A DNA stretch of 64,000 bases from Flavobacterium fragile (GTDB lineage Bacteria > Bacteroidota > Bacteroidia > Flavobacteriales > Flavobacteriaceae): NCBI RefSeq assembly GCF_023634865.1, contig NZ_JAMLJN010000002.1, forward strand, positions 1 to 64,000. Direction: 5' to 3'. Numbering within the stretch: the first letter of the stretch is position 1; every line of letters begins with the position of its first letter. The position numbers and the translations under genes are program-made. Below the pieces are notes generated by a model. The model searched no databases. It was not told the DNA's origin and worked only from the letters and a program-made list of their open reading frames with translations. Below, one piece after another: positions 1 through 8,100 of this stretch.

Positions 1-2
1 CA

Positions 3-215
3 CACTTTTTGAGGGACAAAACACTAAAGTCTATTTTATTTAAGGCTGCGGGAAGTGCCATTCAGCACGATCCTCAATTAAAAAAATATTACCAACAAAA
101 ATTAGAAAAAGGAAAGCACAAGCTTACAGCTTTAAATGCTGTTGCAAACAAAATTGTACTAAGAATATTCGCCGTTGCAAAAAGAAATGAACCTTTTGTA
201 AAATTAATTGCTTGA
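3..215 (+). CDS. IS110-family transposase, C-terminal end (partial, cut by window edge)
   Basis: The frame is open to the left edge, so this is the 3' end of a longer gene; the TTG at position 9 is not a real start. The roughly 70 visible residues have the usual C-terminus of IS110/IS116/IS902 transposases: L-x-x-ILFKAAGSAIQHDPQLK, then YYQQKLEKGKHKLTALNAVA and a basic tail ending FVKL. This part belongs to the transposase_20 region, which holds the second half of the active site in this DEDD-type recombinase family. IS110 elements lack obvious inverted termini, so the element's right end cannot be placed from the sequence; it should lie within about 100 bases after the stop. Whether the full gene is intact cannot be seen. 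Confidence 0.8.
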   Translation, partial: HFLRDKTLKSILFKAAGSAIQHDPQLKKYYQQKLEKGKHKLTALNAVANKIVLRIFAVAKRNEPFVKLIA

Positions 216-315
216 TTACTTGTTTTTATCTTAGAATGCTCAGTACAGGTTAAGGATAATACTATCCTGGGCAACAAAAAAGATGAGGTTAAGCCCGAAA
301 CTGACGTTGGAGAAA

Positions 316-489
316 ATGGATAATTCCTTAACTTTGAGGGCAGGAACTTTTGGAGGATTTGCATTGAGTGTTATTCCTAATTTAACCTCAGCAGATGTCG
401 TGAAAACCATAGTTTTAGCCTTTATTGGAGCAGTAGTGAGTTTTGGTGTTACGTTGCTTTTAAAGCAATTGACCTCAAAAAAGAAATAA
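316..489 (+). CDS. Small two-helix membrane protein, function unknown
   Basis: A 57-residue protein begins MDNSLTLRAGTFGG, followed by two hydrophobic stretches (about residues 12-24 and 29-50) and a lysine-rich tail ending TSKKK. I prefer the ATG at 316, where the amphipathic start LTLRAGTFGG begins; an in-frame ATG at 283 would add 11 residues. Short proteins of this type, one or two helices followed by a basic end, are common as unannotated Flavobacteria genes. A clear intrinsic terminator follows, which supports a real transcription unit. It sits just after the IS110 gene but shares no sequence with it. No function can be assigned. Confidence 0.55.
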   Translation: MDNSLTLRAGTFGGFALSVIPNLTSADVVKTIVLAFIGAVVSFGVTLLLKQLTSKKK

Positions 490-527
490 GCTCAGTTTTG
501 ATTGGTAACCTTTACTGAGTGTGAGAA

Positions 528-557
528 AGCCTAATTTTTTTACGATTAGGCTTTTTT
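528..557 (+). terminator. Intrinsic terminator after the small membrane protein gene
   Basis: The 8-bp stem AGCCTAAT / ATTAGGCT (528-535 and 545-552) is followed by a T run. Confidence 0.8.
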
Positions 558-641
558 CTCGTTAATAACTCATAGTTTATAAAATCTACAGTATTTAAGA
601 ATTAATTAGTTTCTCAAAAACCAATTTAAATTAAAAAAAAA

Positions 642-3119
642 TTAAACTTTCTTTTCAATTCGTTTTAAATCTGCCGCTAAACCATTACAAATATGATCAG
701 TTATTTCTCCATACATGATTTTCAAGTTATTTGCTTGCTTACTTTCTTTTTCTTTTAAGTAATCGATAAAAACATTTACAGATTCAAGTCTTTCTGACAA
801 TAGTCGTTTTCCGGTAGCATCCGATTGTGGAAAAATAGCTTTTAATTTTTCAAAGTATCCTTTATCAAAAATTGGTGTATCTTGTAAACATAAATCAATA
901 TAGTGAAATCTAGTACAAAGCTCTTTAAAGTAGTAATGACCTTTTGAGGTGATTCCAATATTTAGATTTTTAGGTAAAACATCCCATTCAACATCACTTA
1001 GCTGTTCGTCAGTATCAATTAAATTGAATTTTAAAAGATTTGTCAACGAATTTACAATAACATTAGCTCTATATCCAACCGAAACAAATTTGTCAATAAG
1101 ATCATTACTTAGAACATTTTTATTTGCAGAACCTTTTGATTCCATTATATCAAACATGTCTTTAAGAATATAGAAATTCACAAAATGATCATCACTGTCT
1201 GTAGGCGGAATGAATAAATTATAAATAATACTAAATTCAGAATTATAATAAAGCTTGTTGTGTAAACCAATAGCTTTCACAAATTCAAAAATTGGAATTA
1301 CTTGTTTATTGTCTCTATCTGAACTCTTATATCTTTCTCTAAGAATGTAATCCGTTACATTTGTATGACCAGATATAAGAAATTGTTTAAATACACGAAG
1401 TCCTTCCCTAATATTTGGATAAGTAGTAAAGTTCAAATAGTTGATTAATTCAGTGTTTTGGTCAGAAAAAAGAGAATCTTTTAAACCTGACATAAATTCT
1501 ATTACAGCCTGGTTAGGTACTTCAATTTTATGCCCCATATCATTTTGACCCTTAGTAACTCCATCAATCTCCTCTAATTTTTCTAATGTATAATCTATTC
1601 GCCTTAAAAGTACTTCTGAATATTTGGGGGCAGTAATATGATAAACATTAGATTCATATGCATCAAATGGAGGTGAATATCTCCATTTGTAATAATATCC
1701 TTCACGCAATGAAATTATTGAACCACAATAAGAACTTTTAGCTAATGAATGTGCAAATAGAAATACTTTTTCTTGAATTTCAGATGAATATTGATCTGCA
1801 TTATCAACAACTACAATTATACGCTTTCTATGTTCCTTGATAAGGTATTTATTTAGATGTTCTAAATGTTTTGGGAAATCTTTTTTAGATTCTTCAAGGA
1901 AAATTGCAAGTTTACTTTGATAAGATGATTCAGAATTTTGTTTGTCGTAAAGCCATATACTTTCATCATTTTCTTTTATTTTTTTAGAATATATCCTTCT
2001 TAAAGCTTTAATAGAATGTAGTTCCAATTCAGTATATGAATCGAGAGTTTTTTCAATAATTTGCTTTGCTATATTACTTGGTTCAAACGAATTATAAGAA
2101 TCAAAAAAAACTCTTAAATCAATATAAACAATTAGATGATTTTTAAGAGAATCATTATCCCCAGTCTTAAATAAGTGATTAATAAATGTAGTCTTTCCTG
2201 CGCCTTTTGAACCAACAATTACAATTGGTTTTGGTGGCACTAAATTTCTTATATTTATTTCATCATGATTTATTTCTGATGAAATTTGTCCTTTTATACT
2301 AGCAGTATTAACAGCTTTCACCACGTTGGATAGTTGTGGGGCTTTGTCTCCAAACAATCTATCAATCTCATCTCTGTTCTTTTTCGTTTCACTATTTTCA
2401 ACGAAACATTTTTCTATAAATTCTTTATCATCTTCGTTATCATCACTAAATATTTCACCAAATACTTTTTCTATTATCGGTGTCAGTTTAATACTAAGTG
2501 AATTTCTAACCAATTCTTTATCCCGATCAATAAGAGTTGAAAGAATTGTATTTGATTCGAATTTTTTTACAGGAAAATCAAAAATAAAACCACCATTGTT
2601 AACAATAGCATATTTTGATAAATTGTCATAAAACTCCACAAAACGAGCTTCAATATCTTCAATACCATTAAAAAGCAAACATTCATTTTCTTTCCAATTT
2701 TTCCCATCTGTATTAAATAATTTAACCAAAATGAATTGACGACCGTTTGTTAAAATTCCAAATTGTAAACCACTATCAATTGCGTAACTTCTAATTTGCT
2801 TAAATAATTCTTCATTTTCAGAATATATAGATTTGATTTTAGCTTTTTTATGTTTTGTTGGAATTGAAAAATCTTTAAAATTTCTTTTTGCTTCAATTAT
2901 AAAAGTAAATCCTGGTGAGGAAATTTGATAATCAAAATACCCTGATTCTAACCTACCTTCTCTTTTAATATCTGCTTCTGACCACCCCAAAACATTAATT
3001 AGAAGGGCATCAATAAGTTTAGAACGTGTATCACTTTCATTAAGATCATTTTTTTCAAAATCACTTATATTTTCTTTGTATACATCAAAATTATTTTTGG
3101 ATTCGTCTATATTTAGCAT
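642..3119 (-). CDS. HsdR-N-like nuclease fused to P-loop NTPase; defence candidate
   Basis: An 825-residue protein. The N-terminal ~170 residues resemble the type I restriction HsdR N-terminal nuclease fold: an aspartate in GYFDYQ (D63) and a strand ending IIEAKR (E76, K78) give a PD-(D/E)xK pattern. Residues about 297-450 form a P-loop NTPase: Walker A GSKGAGKTT at 303-311 and Walker B RIIVVVDNAD near 433-442. The C-terminal third looks helical with a possible winged helix. No DEAD helicase motifs and no adjacent hsdM/hsdS are present, so it is not a normal type I R subunit. It stands alone on the minus strand between an IS110 end and mobile-element-like sequence. Inference: an ATP-dependent antiphage or anti-plasmid nuclease. 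The fold calls come from motif reading; the function is unproven. Confidence 0.7.
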   Translation of the reverse strand: MLNIDESKNNFDVYKENISDFEKNDLNESDTRSKLIDALLINVLGWSEADIKREGRLESGYFDYQISSPGFTFIIEAKRNFKDFSIPTKHKKAKIKSIYSENEELFKQIRSYAIDSGLQFGILTNGRQFILVKLFNTDGKNWKENECLLFNGIEDIEARFVEFYDNLSKYAIVNNGGFIFDFPVKKFESNTILSTLIDRDKELVRNSLSIKLTPIIEKVFGEIFSDDNEDDKEFIEKCFVENSETKKNRDEIDRLFGDKAPQLSNVVKAVNTASIKGQISSEINHDEINIRNLVPPKPIVIVGSKGAGKTTFINHLFKTGDNDSLKNHLIVYIDLRVFFDSYNSFEPSNIAKQIIEKTLDSYTELELHSIKALRRIYSKKIKENDESIWLYDKQNSESSYQSKLAIFLEESKKDFPKHLEHLNKYLIKEHRKRIIVVVDNADQYSSEIQEKVFLFAHSLAKSSYCGSIISLREGYYYKWRYSPPFDAYESNVYHITAPKYSEVLLRRIDYTLEKLEEIDGVTKGQNDMGHKIEVPNQAVIEFMSGLKDSLFSDQNTELINYLNFTTYPNIREGLRVFKQFLISGHTNVTDYILRERYKSSDRDNKQVIPIFEFVKAIGLHNKLYYNSEFSIIYNLFIPPTDSDDHFVNFYILKDMFDIMESKGSANKNVLSNDLIDKFVSVGYRANVIVNSLTNLLKFNLIDTDEQLSDVEWDVLPKNLNIGITSKGHYYFKELCTRFHYIDLCLQDTPIFDKGYFEKLKAIFPQSDATGKRLLSERLESVNVFIDYLKEKESKQANNLKIMYGEITDHICNGLAADLKRIEKKV

Positions 3120-3278
3120 ATGTGATAATTTTTTAATTATTGAATATTAAATCGTAAGATTAAATTACAAACTTTTCCAAGACAAAAAAACTTCGTATTT
3201 TAATCTAAAAGATAAAATAATTTATGTCTTCCAAATATAAATAAATTCTCTCAATATAATTTCTAAAGTAAAATTAAA

Positions 3279-3304
3279 AAGCTCAGACCTTTAGATCTGA
3301 GCTT
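3279..3304 (-). terminator. Intrinsic terminator of the 3309-3731 gene
   Basis: The 9-bp stem AAGCTCAGA / TCTGAGCTT is followed on the minus strand by TTTTTAATTTTA, directly after the stop codon of the upstream gene. Confidence 0.8.
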
Positions 3305-3308
3305 GCAG

Positions 3309-3731
3309 TTATTTTCTTCTATACCTCATCATAATAGCGTTTTTGAGTTCGTTGATGAGGTGGATGTTTTTGTGGTGGTGGTTTTCTTGTTCCTTCAGCA
3401 GCTTTAGTGCTTGAATGTTTTTTTTGTGTAGTTCGTGTTCTCGCATCATTCGCGTTGCTCTTGGGTTGAACTCTTTTTTGAATTCATAGAGTGATAAGAA
3501 AGGAATTACAGAACCTCTCAGATATTGGGGCCAGAATTTGGATTTCCAGAGGCTCATGGCTATCCAGTAAACGTCTTCTTTTTGTTCTTCGGTTTGGAAG
3601 ACTAGTACAAAGCTGTTTGTAAAAGGTTCGTTTTGTGGTTTTCCGCTATTTAGTCCTTTTGATAATACGAAAAAATGCGGTTTGGCATAGTGCGCCCCAG
3701 GTTGGTGGGTTTTAATAAAAATTGTGTCCAT
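3309..3731 (-). CDS. Conserved small protein of Bacteroidota mobile elements (DUF6943-like, from memory)
   Basis: A 140-residue protein from the ATG at 3731 (MDTIFIKTHQPGAHYAKPHF). A longer frame to 3827 exists, but its extra residues look like translated hairpin sequence. Recognisable blocks are HFFVLSKGLNSGKP, NSFVLVFQTEEQKEDVYWI and YLRGSVIPFLSL, followed by a basic C-terminus. I recall this block pattern from short proteins on conjugative elements and islands of Bacteroidota, annotated as DUF6943; the number is from memory and unverified. No catalytic motif is visible. Upstream (plus-strand 3732-5187) lies the hairpin-rich non-coding stretch, so if transcription starts far upstream those hairpins would be its leader. 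It ends in a good terminator. Confidence 0.6.
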   Translation of the reverse strand: MDTIFIKTHQPGAHYAKPHFFVLSKGLNSGKPQNEPFTNSFVLVFQTEEQKEDVYWIAMSLWKSKFWPQYLRGSVIPFLSLYEFKKEFNPRATRMMREHELHKKNIQALKLLKEQENHHHKNIHLINELKNAIMMRYRRK

Positions 3732-3824
3732 AGTACAAGGATTTAACAGGTTAACTTCCTTCGTCTTTCCTACGTGATTGCCCGAAATGTGATTGGAAAC
3801 CGAGATGCCCCACACACATTTTTG

Positions 3825-4049
3825 CAAAAGAAAAAAGGAAAAAAAAGAAAGCCGTCTTGCCTTGTGGAGGGTTTCAAAAAAGCAAGTTTTACGGGTAAAA
3901 TACTACCCATATGCGTCTGTGGAAACGCTAAGTGGATGTGGTGGTATTGAAAATGTATGGGTGGAGATTTTATCCGGAACCGAAGGCTTGAACTTGCTTT
4001 TTTGAATACCCGGAGCAAATCTTTGGCTTCTTTTTTATCCTTTTTTTTG
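3825..4049. repeat. Nested long hairpin, about 225 nt
   Basis: Several stems nest inside one another. The outer purine/pyrimidine-rich arms are 3825-3853 and 4025-4049 (imperfect). Inside them is a perfect 16-bp stem, TTCAAAAAAGCAAGTT at 3873-3888 with its complement at 3991-4006. Then come GGGTAAAAT-type pairing (3893-3900 with about 3967-3974) and ACCCATA / TATGGGT (3905-3911 with 3956-3962). Such depth of nesting is unlikely by chance even in AT-rich DNA. Confidence 0.75.
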
Positions 4050-4116
4050 TAAAAATGTTTACCCCAAATTTTCTTGTGAACTGAGGTTTTAGGGGGTGTT
4101 CAATCGGGAGTGGTGA

Positions 4117-4217
4117 ACAAGGGTGTGGTTTTCTTTTTTTTGCTAGACGACCTCGACTAGGCACGGTTTGACAATATGGCTTTATGAAGATGATAAAAAA
4201 GAAAAACACACTCTTGT
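4117..4217. repeat. Hairpin A1 of duplicated module (23-nt arms)
   Basis: Arms 4117-4139 (starting ACAAGGGTGTGG) and 4195-4217 (ending CACACTCTTGT) pair over 23 nt with one G:T wobble and one mismatch. The loop is 55 nt. It is the first hairpin of a module repeated at 4344-4402. Confidence 0.75.
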
Positions 4218-4227
4218 GGTGGTTTGA

Positions 4228-4306
4228 TTTTTGAGGATGCCTGATGTGTGTTCAGTATTCAGATTTTAGTGTTCAGCAAATTGGAAAAGGGAGGCATCTT
4301 CAAAAA
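4228..4306. repeat. Hairpin A2 of duplicated module
   Basis: Arms TTTTTGAGGATGCCT (4228-4242) and AGGCATCTTCAAAAA (4292-4306) form 15 bp with one wobble. The loop contains TTCAGTATTCAG-type repeats. Confidence 0.75.
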
Positions 4307-4343
4307 ACAATATGATACTTCCTAGTGAGAGGGCAGTAGCGGA

Positions 4344-4402
4344 ACAAGGGTATGGTTTTTTTGAGTGATTAGTGAATAGTGATTAGAAAACCATACTCTT
4401 GT
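4344..4402. repeat. Hairpin B1, second copy of module
   Basis: Arms ACAAGGGTATGGTTTT (4344-4359) and AAAACCATACTCTTGT (4387-4402) form 16 bp with one wobble. Relative to A1, the G4125-C4209 pair has become A4352-T4394, a compensatory change. The loop is a TGATTAGTGAATAGTG-type short tandem. Confidence 0.75.
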
Positions 4403-4415
4403 GGGGGAAATTTGA

Positions 4416-4494
4416 TTTTTGATAATGCCTAAAAAGTGTTCAGTGTTCAGTTTTTAGAATTCAGTGAACTGGAAATGAATGGCATTTTCAAAAA
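4416..4494. repeat. Hairpin B2, second copy of module
   Basis: Arms TTTTTGATAATGCC (4416-4429) and GGCATTTTCAAAAA (4481-4494) form 14 bp with one mismatch. The A2 pair G4236-C4298 corresponds to A4424-T4486 here, a second compensatory change. Confidence 0.75.
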
Positions 4495-4558
4495 ACAATG
4501 AAAATTACGTTAGCGATAGCGTTCCTATTCTTTTTCGGGTGGGTGCGGCTGGGCGCGG

Positions 4559-4641
4559 ATATTTTACATAATAACTGTTATAACTGCCGTTGGCGTAGCA
4601 TTGGGAGATGGAAGGCATTATAACACTTATTATGTAAATAT
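4559..4641. repeat. Long inverted repeat (30/28-nt arms)
   Basis: Arm 4559-4588 (starts ATATTTTACATAATAA) pairs with 4614-4641 (ends TTATTATGTAAATAT), with a 25-nt loop. The differences are few single-base indels or mismatches. Confidence 0.75.
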
Positions 4642-4649
4642 AGCTTGGG

Positions 4650-4804
4650 AGTGGTTTTTGTGTGTTTTTAGCGTTTGTTTTTTGGAATGGGTGTAAGTGG
4701 ATAAAAAAAGGCGGACTGTGCGCGAGGGGTTGGGAAAACAGGGAGCCTTTTTTTATTGACTTACTTTGGGGAAAACAAGTGCTAAAAACACACAAAATAC
4801 CACT
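4650..4804. repeat. Extended 155-nt hairpin with two stacked stems
   Basis: The outer stem pairs 4650-4681 with 4772-4804; its core TTTTGTGTGTTTTTAGC (4656-4672) is perfectly complementary to 4781-4797. The inner stem GTAAGTGGATAAAAAAAGGC (4693-4712) pairs with 4745-4764 with two differences. Confidence 0.8.
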
Positions 4805-5073
4805 AGTGCGGTGGGGAGCGTTGGACTGGGTGGGCGCAAATAAATTAGCGAAGCGTTCCTATTTAAAACAAAGAAAACAAGAAAGCCATTTGCTTATCAT
4901 CTAGCCCCGATGGGAGTGATACCGTGTTTAACAGACAGCGGGAAAATGGAAACCAAGAATGCCCGAGCTATTCGCTTGAAATAAAAAAAAGTACATTTTA
5001 TTTTAGGTTGTATCGTTTAATTGCTTTGGTTGTTCGTCATATTTAAAAAAAATTACTTTTTATTCTAATAAAA

Positions 5074-5101
5074 AAGATGCCGAAAACTAATCCAGCATCT
5101 T
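5074..5101 (-). terminator. Intrinsic terminator of the type B repeat adhesin gene
   Basis: The stem AAGATGC / GCATCTT with a 14-nt loop is followed on the minus strand by TTTTTTATTAG, 87 bases past the adhesin stop codon. Confidence 0.65.
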
Positions 5102-5187
5102 AATTAATCAAACCAATATTAAAACTTAAAAACTATCTTTATAATCTTACCTTATGCAAAATTTATTTGAACAATGCATTAGATAGA

Positions 5188-8100
5188 CTACCTTTTTAGA
5201 GAAAAATGCCCTTTGAATTGTTTTAAAACATCGGGTTCAAAATATTCTATGGTAAACCAATAATCAGTAGATGGTAATTGTTGTTGATTAAAAGTTCCAT
5301 CCCATTTTTCAACACCTCTTAGTTTTTTAATTAATTTACCATATCGATCAAAAATGTGAATAACATCTGTATCTTTTAATCCTGCTACGAACCATTCATC
5401 ATTAAATCCGTCTCCATTAGGAGTGAAGTATTGAGGATAATCTATGACAAAAACCGTTTGAACAAGATATGTACAACCCTGAGTATCAATAACAGTAATG
5501 ATATGATTTCCAGGACTAACATTTGTGAAGCTATTTAATTCTTGAAGTGCACCATTATCTAATTGGTATTGAAAAGTTCCTGAGCCACCTGACACTTCAA
5601 TTGTTATGGTAGCATTATCATTAAAATAATCTGTTTGTGTGGTAGTAAAACTCGATGCAGGAATTGTTGACCCAACATTTGCACTGACTTCTAGGGACTC
5701 GCAATTTGTAACTGTACTTGTTGCTATCACACTATATGTGCCAGTTTCAGATGCTTCATAAGTATAACTATTAGAATTTGGTATTTGATTACCATTATAA
5801 AACCAAACAAAATCATATTCTACATTGTTTAAACCAGTATCTAATAGATACGTTTGAAAAGAATTACCCAATGCATCCACACAAATATTTCCATCTGTTA
5901 AAACGGGTTGTGGTAAAGGATTCACATATACTCTGACTACAATTGGAATTCCAGTACAACTATCTAATCGAGGTATGATTGTATAATCAACATATCCTTG
6001 TGTATTCCCTGTTGTGGTTAAAACTTGTTGAATCAATGCGTTTAAACCTGTTGCTGTTCCTGAAGATGCACCATTTACATTTACGGCATTTACTGTCCAA
6101 TCAAAAATAGTATTTTGATTAAATGTAGAAACCAAAATGGCTGTAGCTTGATTGGTACATATAGGAGGATGAGAAGGATCTGCAAACATTTCTGGAGTAG
6201 GATTAACTAATACTGTAACAGTTTTAGGCAGACCATTACAACCATTTAAACTAGGTGTTACTTCATAAGTAACAGACCCTTGATTTAAACCAGTTGTTGT
6301 TAAATTTTGTTGGATGATTGTTCCTGTTCCATTTGATGCACCTGTAATACCGTTACTACTAAGAACAACCCAATTAAAAGTAGTAGCAGAAATTGAACTT
6401 ATAAAAGATATATTAGTATTTTGGCCCGAGCAAATTGGATTTGGGTTACTAATGATAACTAAATCAGGTATTGGGTTTACGAGTACCCTAACTTGTTGTG
6501 CAGGCCCTGCACATCCATTAACTAAAGCTATAATTTCATAAATAACTTCAGCTGGAGCCGTTGTACCTGCAACCATATTTAAAGTTTGACTTATAGTGTT
6601 TCCCGAACCTGCTGTAGCGCCTGTAATATTTGCACCTACAACTGTCCAAGAGAAAGTGGCACCTGTAACATTACTTGATAATTGGATATTAGTTGTACCA
6701 CCAGAACAGAAACTAGGATTTGAATTTGTTGGTATCACAATAGGCAAAGGAGTAACAATAGCCTGAACTGTTATTGGAGTACCCGGACATCCATTAGCAA
6801 TTGGAGTAACCGAATACACCACTACTCCATTTGAAGCAGTTGTAGCTGTTAATGTATCTGAAATTACTGTACCACTTCCTGCGGTAGCTCCTGTAACATT
6901 CGTTTGGCTAACCACGGTCCAATTGAAAGTAGTTCCTGCAACAGAACTCGTTAAATTGATACCCGTTGTAGTTCCAGAACAAATCGTTTGAGGTGAAGGA
7001 TTTGCAATTGCATCTGGAATTGGAGTAACCGTAACCGTCGAACTTGTTGATAAAGATTGATTACAGCTAGAACTTGGAGTTGTTAGTGTAACATCTACTA
7101 AAGTATAAGTTGAGTTTGCAGTTAAAACCGGAGTAGCTACTGAAGCGTTTCCTGCTGCATTTAATGTTATAGTTTGATTGGCACCGCCGTCAATAGTATA
7201 ATTTACTACAGCATTTGGTGTACCTGAGAAAGTTACAGTACCTGAAGTTCCAAAACAAATTGTTGGAGTAGAAATAGCCACTGTTGGCAATCCTAGAACC
7301 GTTACAACTGCACTTCCAGATGCTGTGTTTGAACAAGCTCCATTAACACTTACCAACTGATAAGTCGAATTTGCTGTTAAATTTGGAGTTGTAATAGAAG
7401 CAACACCTGCTGCATTTAATGTTATTGTTTGATTCGCTCCTCCGTCAATATTATAAGTTACTACTGCATTTGGGGTTCCTGAAAAACTTATTATTGTATT
7501 TCCACCTGAACAAATTGATATTGTTCCTGAAATAGAAGCAGTTGGCAAACTCGTTACTACAACTGTTGCATTTGCAGTTAAATTTTGACTACAAGCAGGT
7601 GTTGCCGTTGTAACAACACTTATCAATTGATAAACTGCATTAGCTGTTAATACAGGAGTAGTTAATGTCGCTGCTCCCGATGCGTTTAAAGTAATCGTTT
7701 GATTAGCACCACCATTTACTGTATAAGTTACCACTGCATTTGGTGTTCCAGAGAAAGTTACTGTTCCTGTATTACCTGAACATATGGCATTGGCAGAAAC
7801 AGAAGCTGTAGGTAAAGGTAAAACCGTTACAGTTGCACTAGTAGTTATTATTTGCGTACAAACAGGAGTCGTTGCAGATGCCACACTCACTAATGCATAT
7901 GTTGAATTTGCTGTAAGTATTGGTGTAGCTACTGAAGCTGTTCCAGAAGCATTTAATGTAATCGTTTGGTTGGCTCCTCCATTTACGGTATAAGTTAACA
8001 CTGCATTTGGTGTTCCCGAAAAAGAAACGGTTCCAGAAGTTCCACTACAAATTGTAGGCGCAATAACCGAAGCAGTTGGCAATGGTAAAACCGTTACTAT

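Larger units (their letters stand above)
4510..4863. repeat. Direct repeat flanking the last two hairpins
   Basis: TTAGCGATAGCGTTCCTATT at 4510-4529 recurs with one base missing at 4845-4863. Each copy lies beside a G-rich stretch (GGGTGGG and GGGTGGGCGC types). The pair brackets the hairpins at 4559-4641 and 4650-4804. Confidence 0.6.
3732..5187. other. 1.4-kb non-coding stretch packed with long imperfect hairpins
   Basis: No convincing CDS lies here; the short open frames on both strands run through inverted repeats and have no protein-like composition. The stretch holds at least seven long imperfect inverted repeats, listed separately, a direct repeat (4510-4529 and 4845-4863), two G-rich runs near 4538-4558 and 4810-4837, and Bacteroidota-style short tandem motifs (GTGATTAGTGAATAGT at 4366-4381, and TTCAGTATTCAG-like at 4248-4276 and 4437-4465). 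The decamer CTTGTGGnGG occurs three times, at 3861, 4213 and 4398. After about 4870 I see only AGCCCCGATGGGAGTGAT near 4903-4920, which recalls a dispersed Flavobacteria intergenic repeat, and the terminator at 5074-5101. Confidence 0.75.

Noticed and set aside
642..3119. Normal type I restriction HsdR subunit
   Set aside because: Only the N-terminal domain resembles HsdR. Helicase motifs are absent, the size is smaller, and there are no hsdM or hsdS genes next to it.
3825..4804. Retron msr-msd or DGR template region
   Set aside because: Long hairpins fit loosely, but no reverse transcriptase gene is anywhere in the window and no template/variable repeat pair was seen.
3770..4904. Several open frames of 70-96 codons on both strands as possible genes
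   Set aside because: They run straight through the inverted repeats, overlap each other on opposite strands, and have low-complexity composition with no family resemblance.
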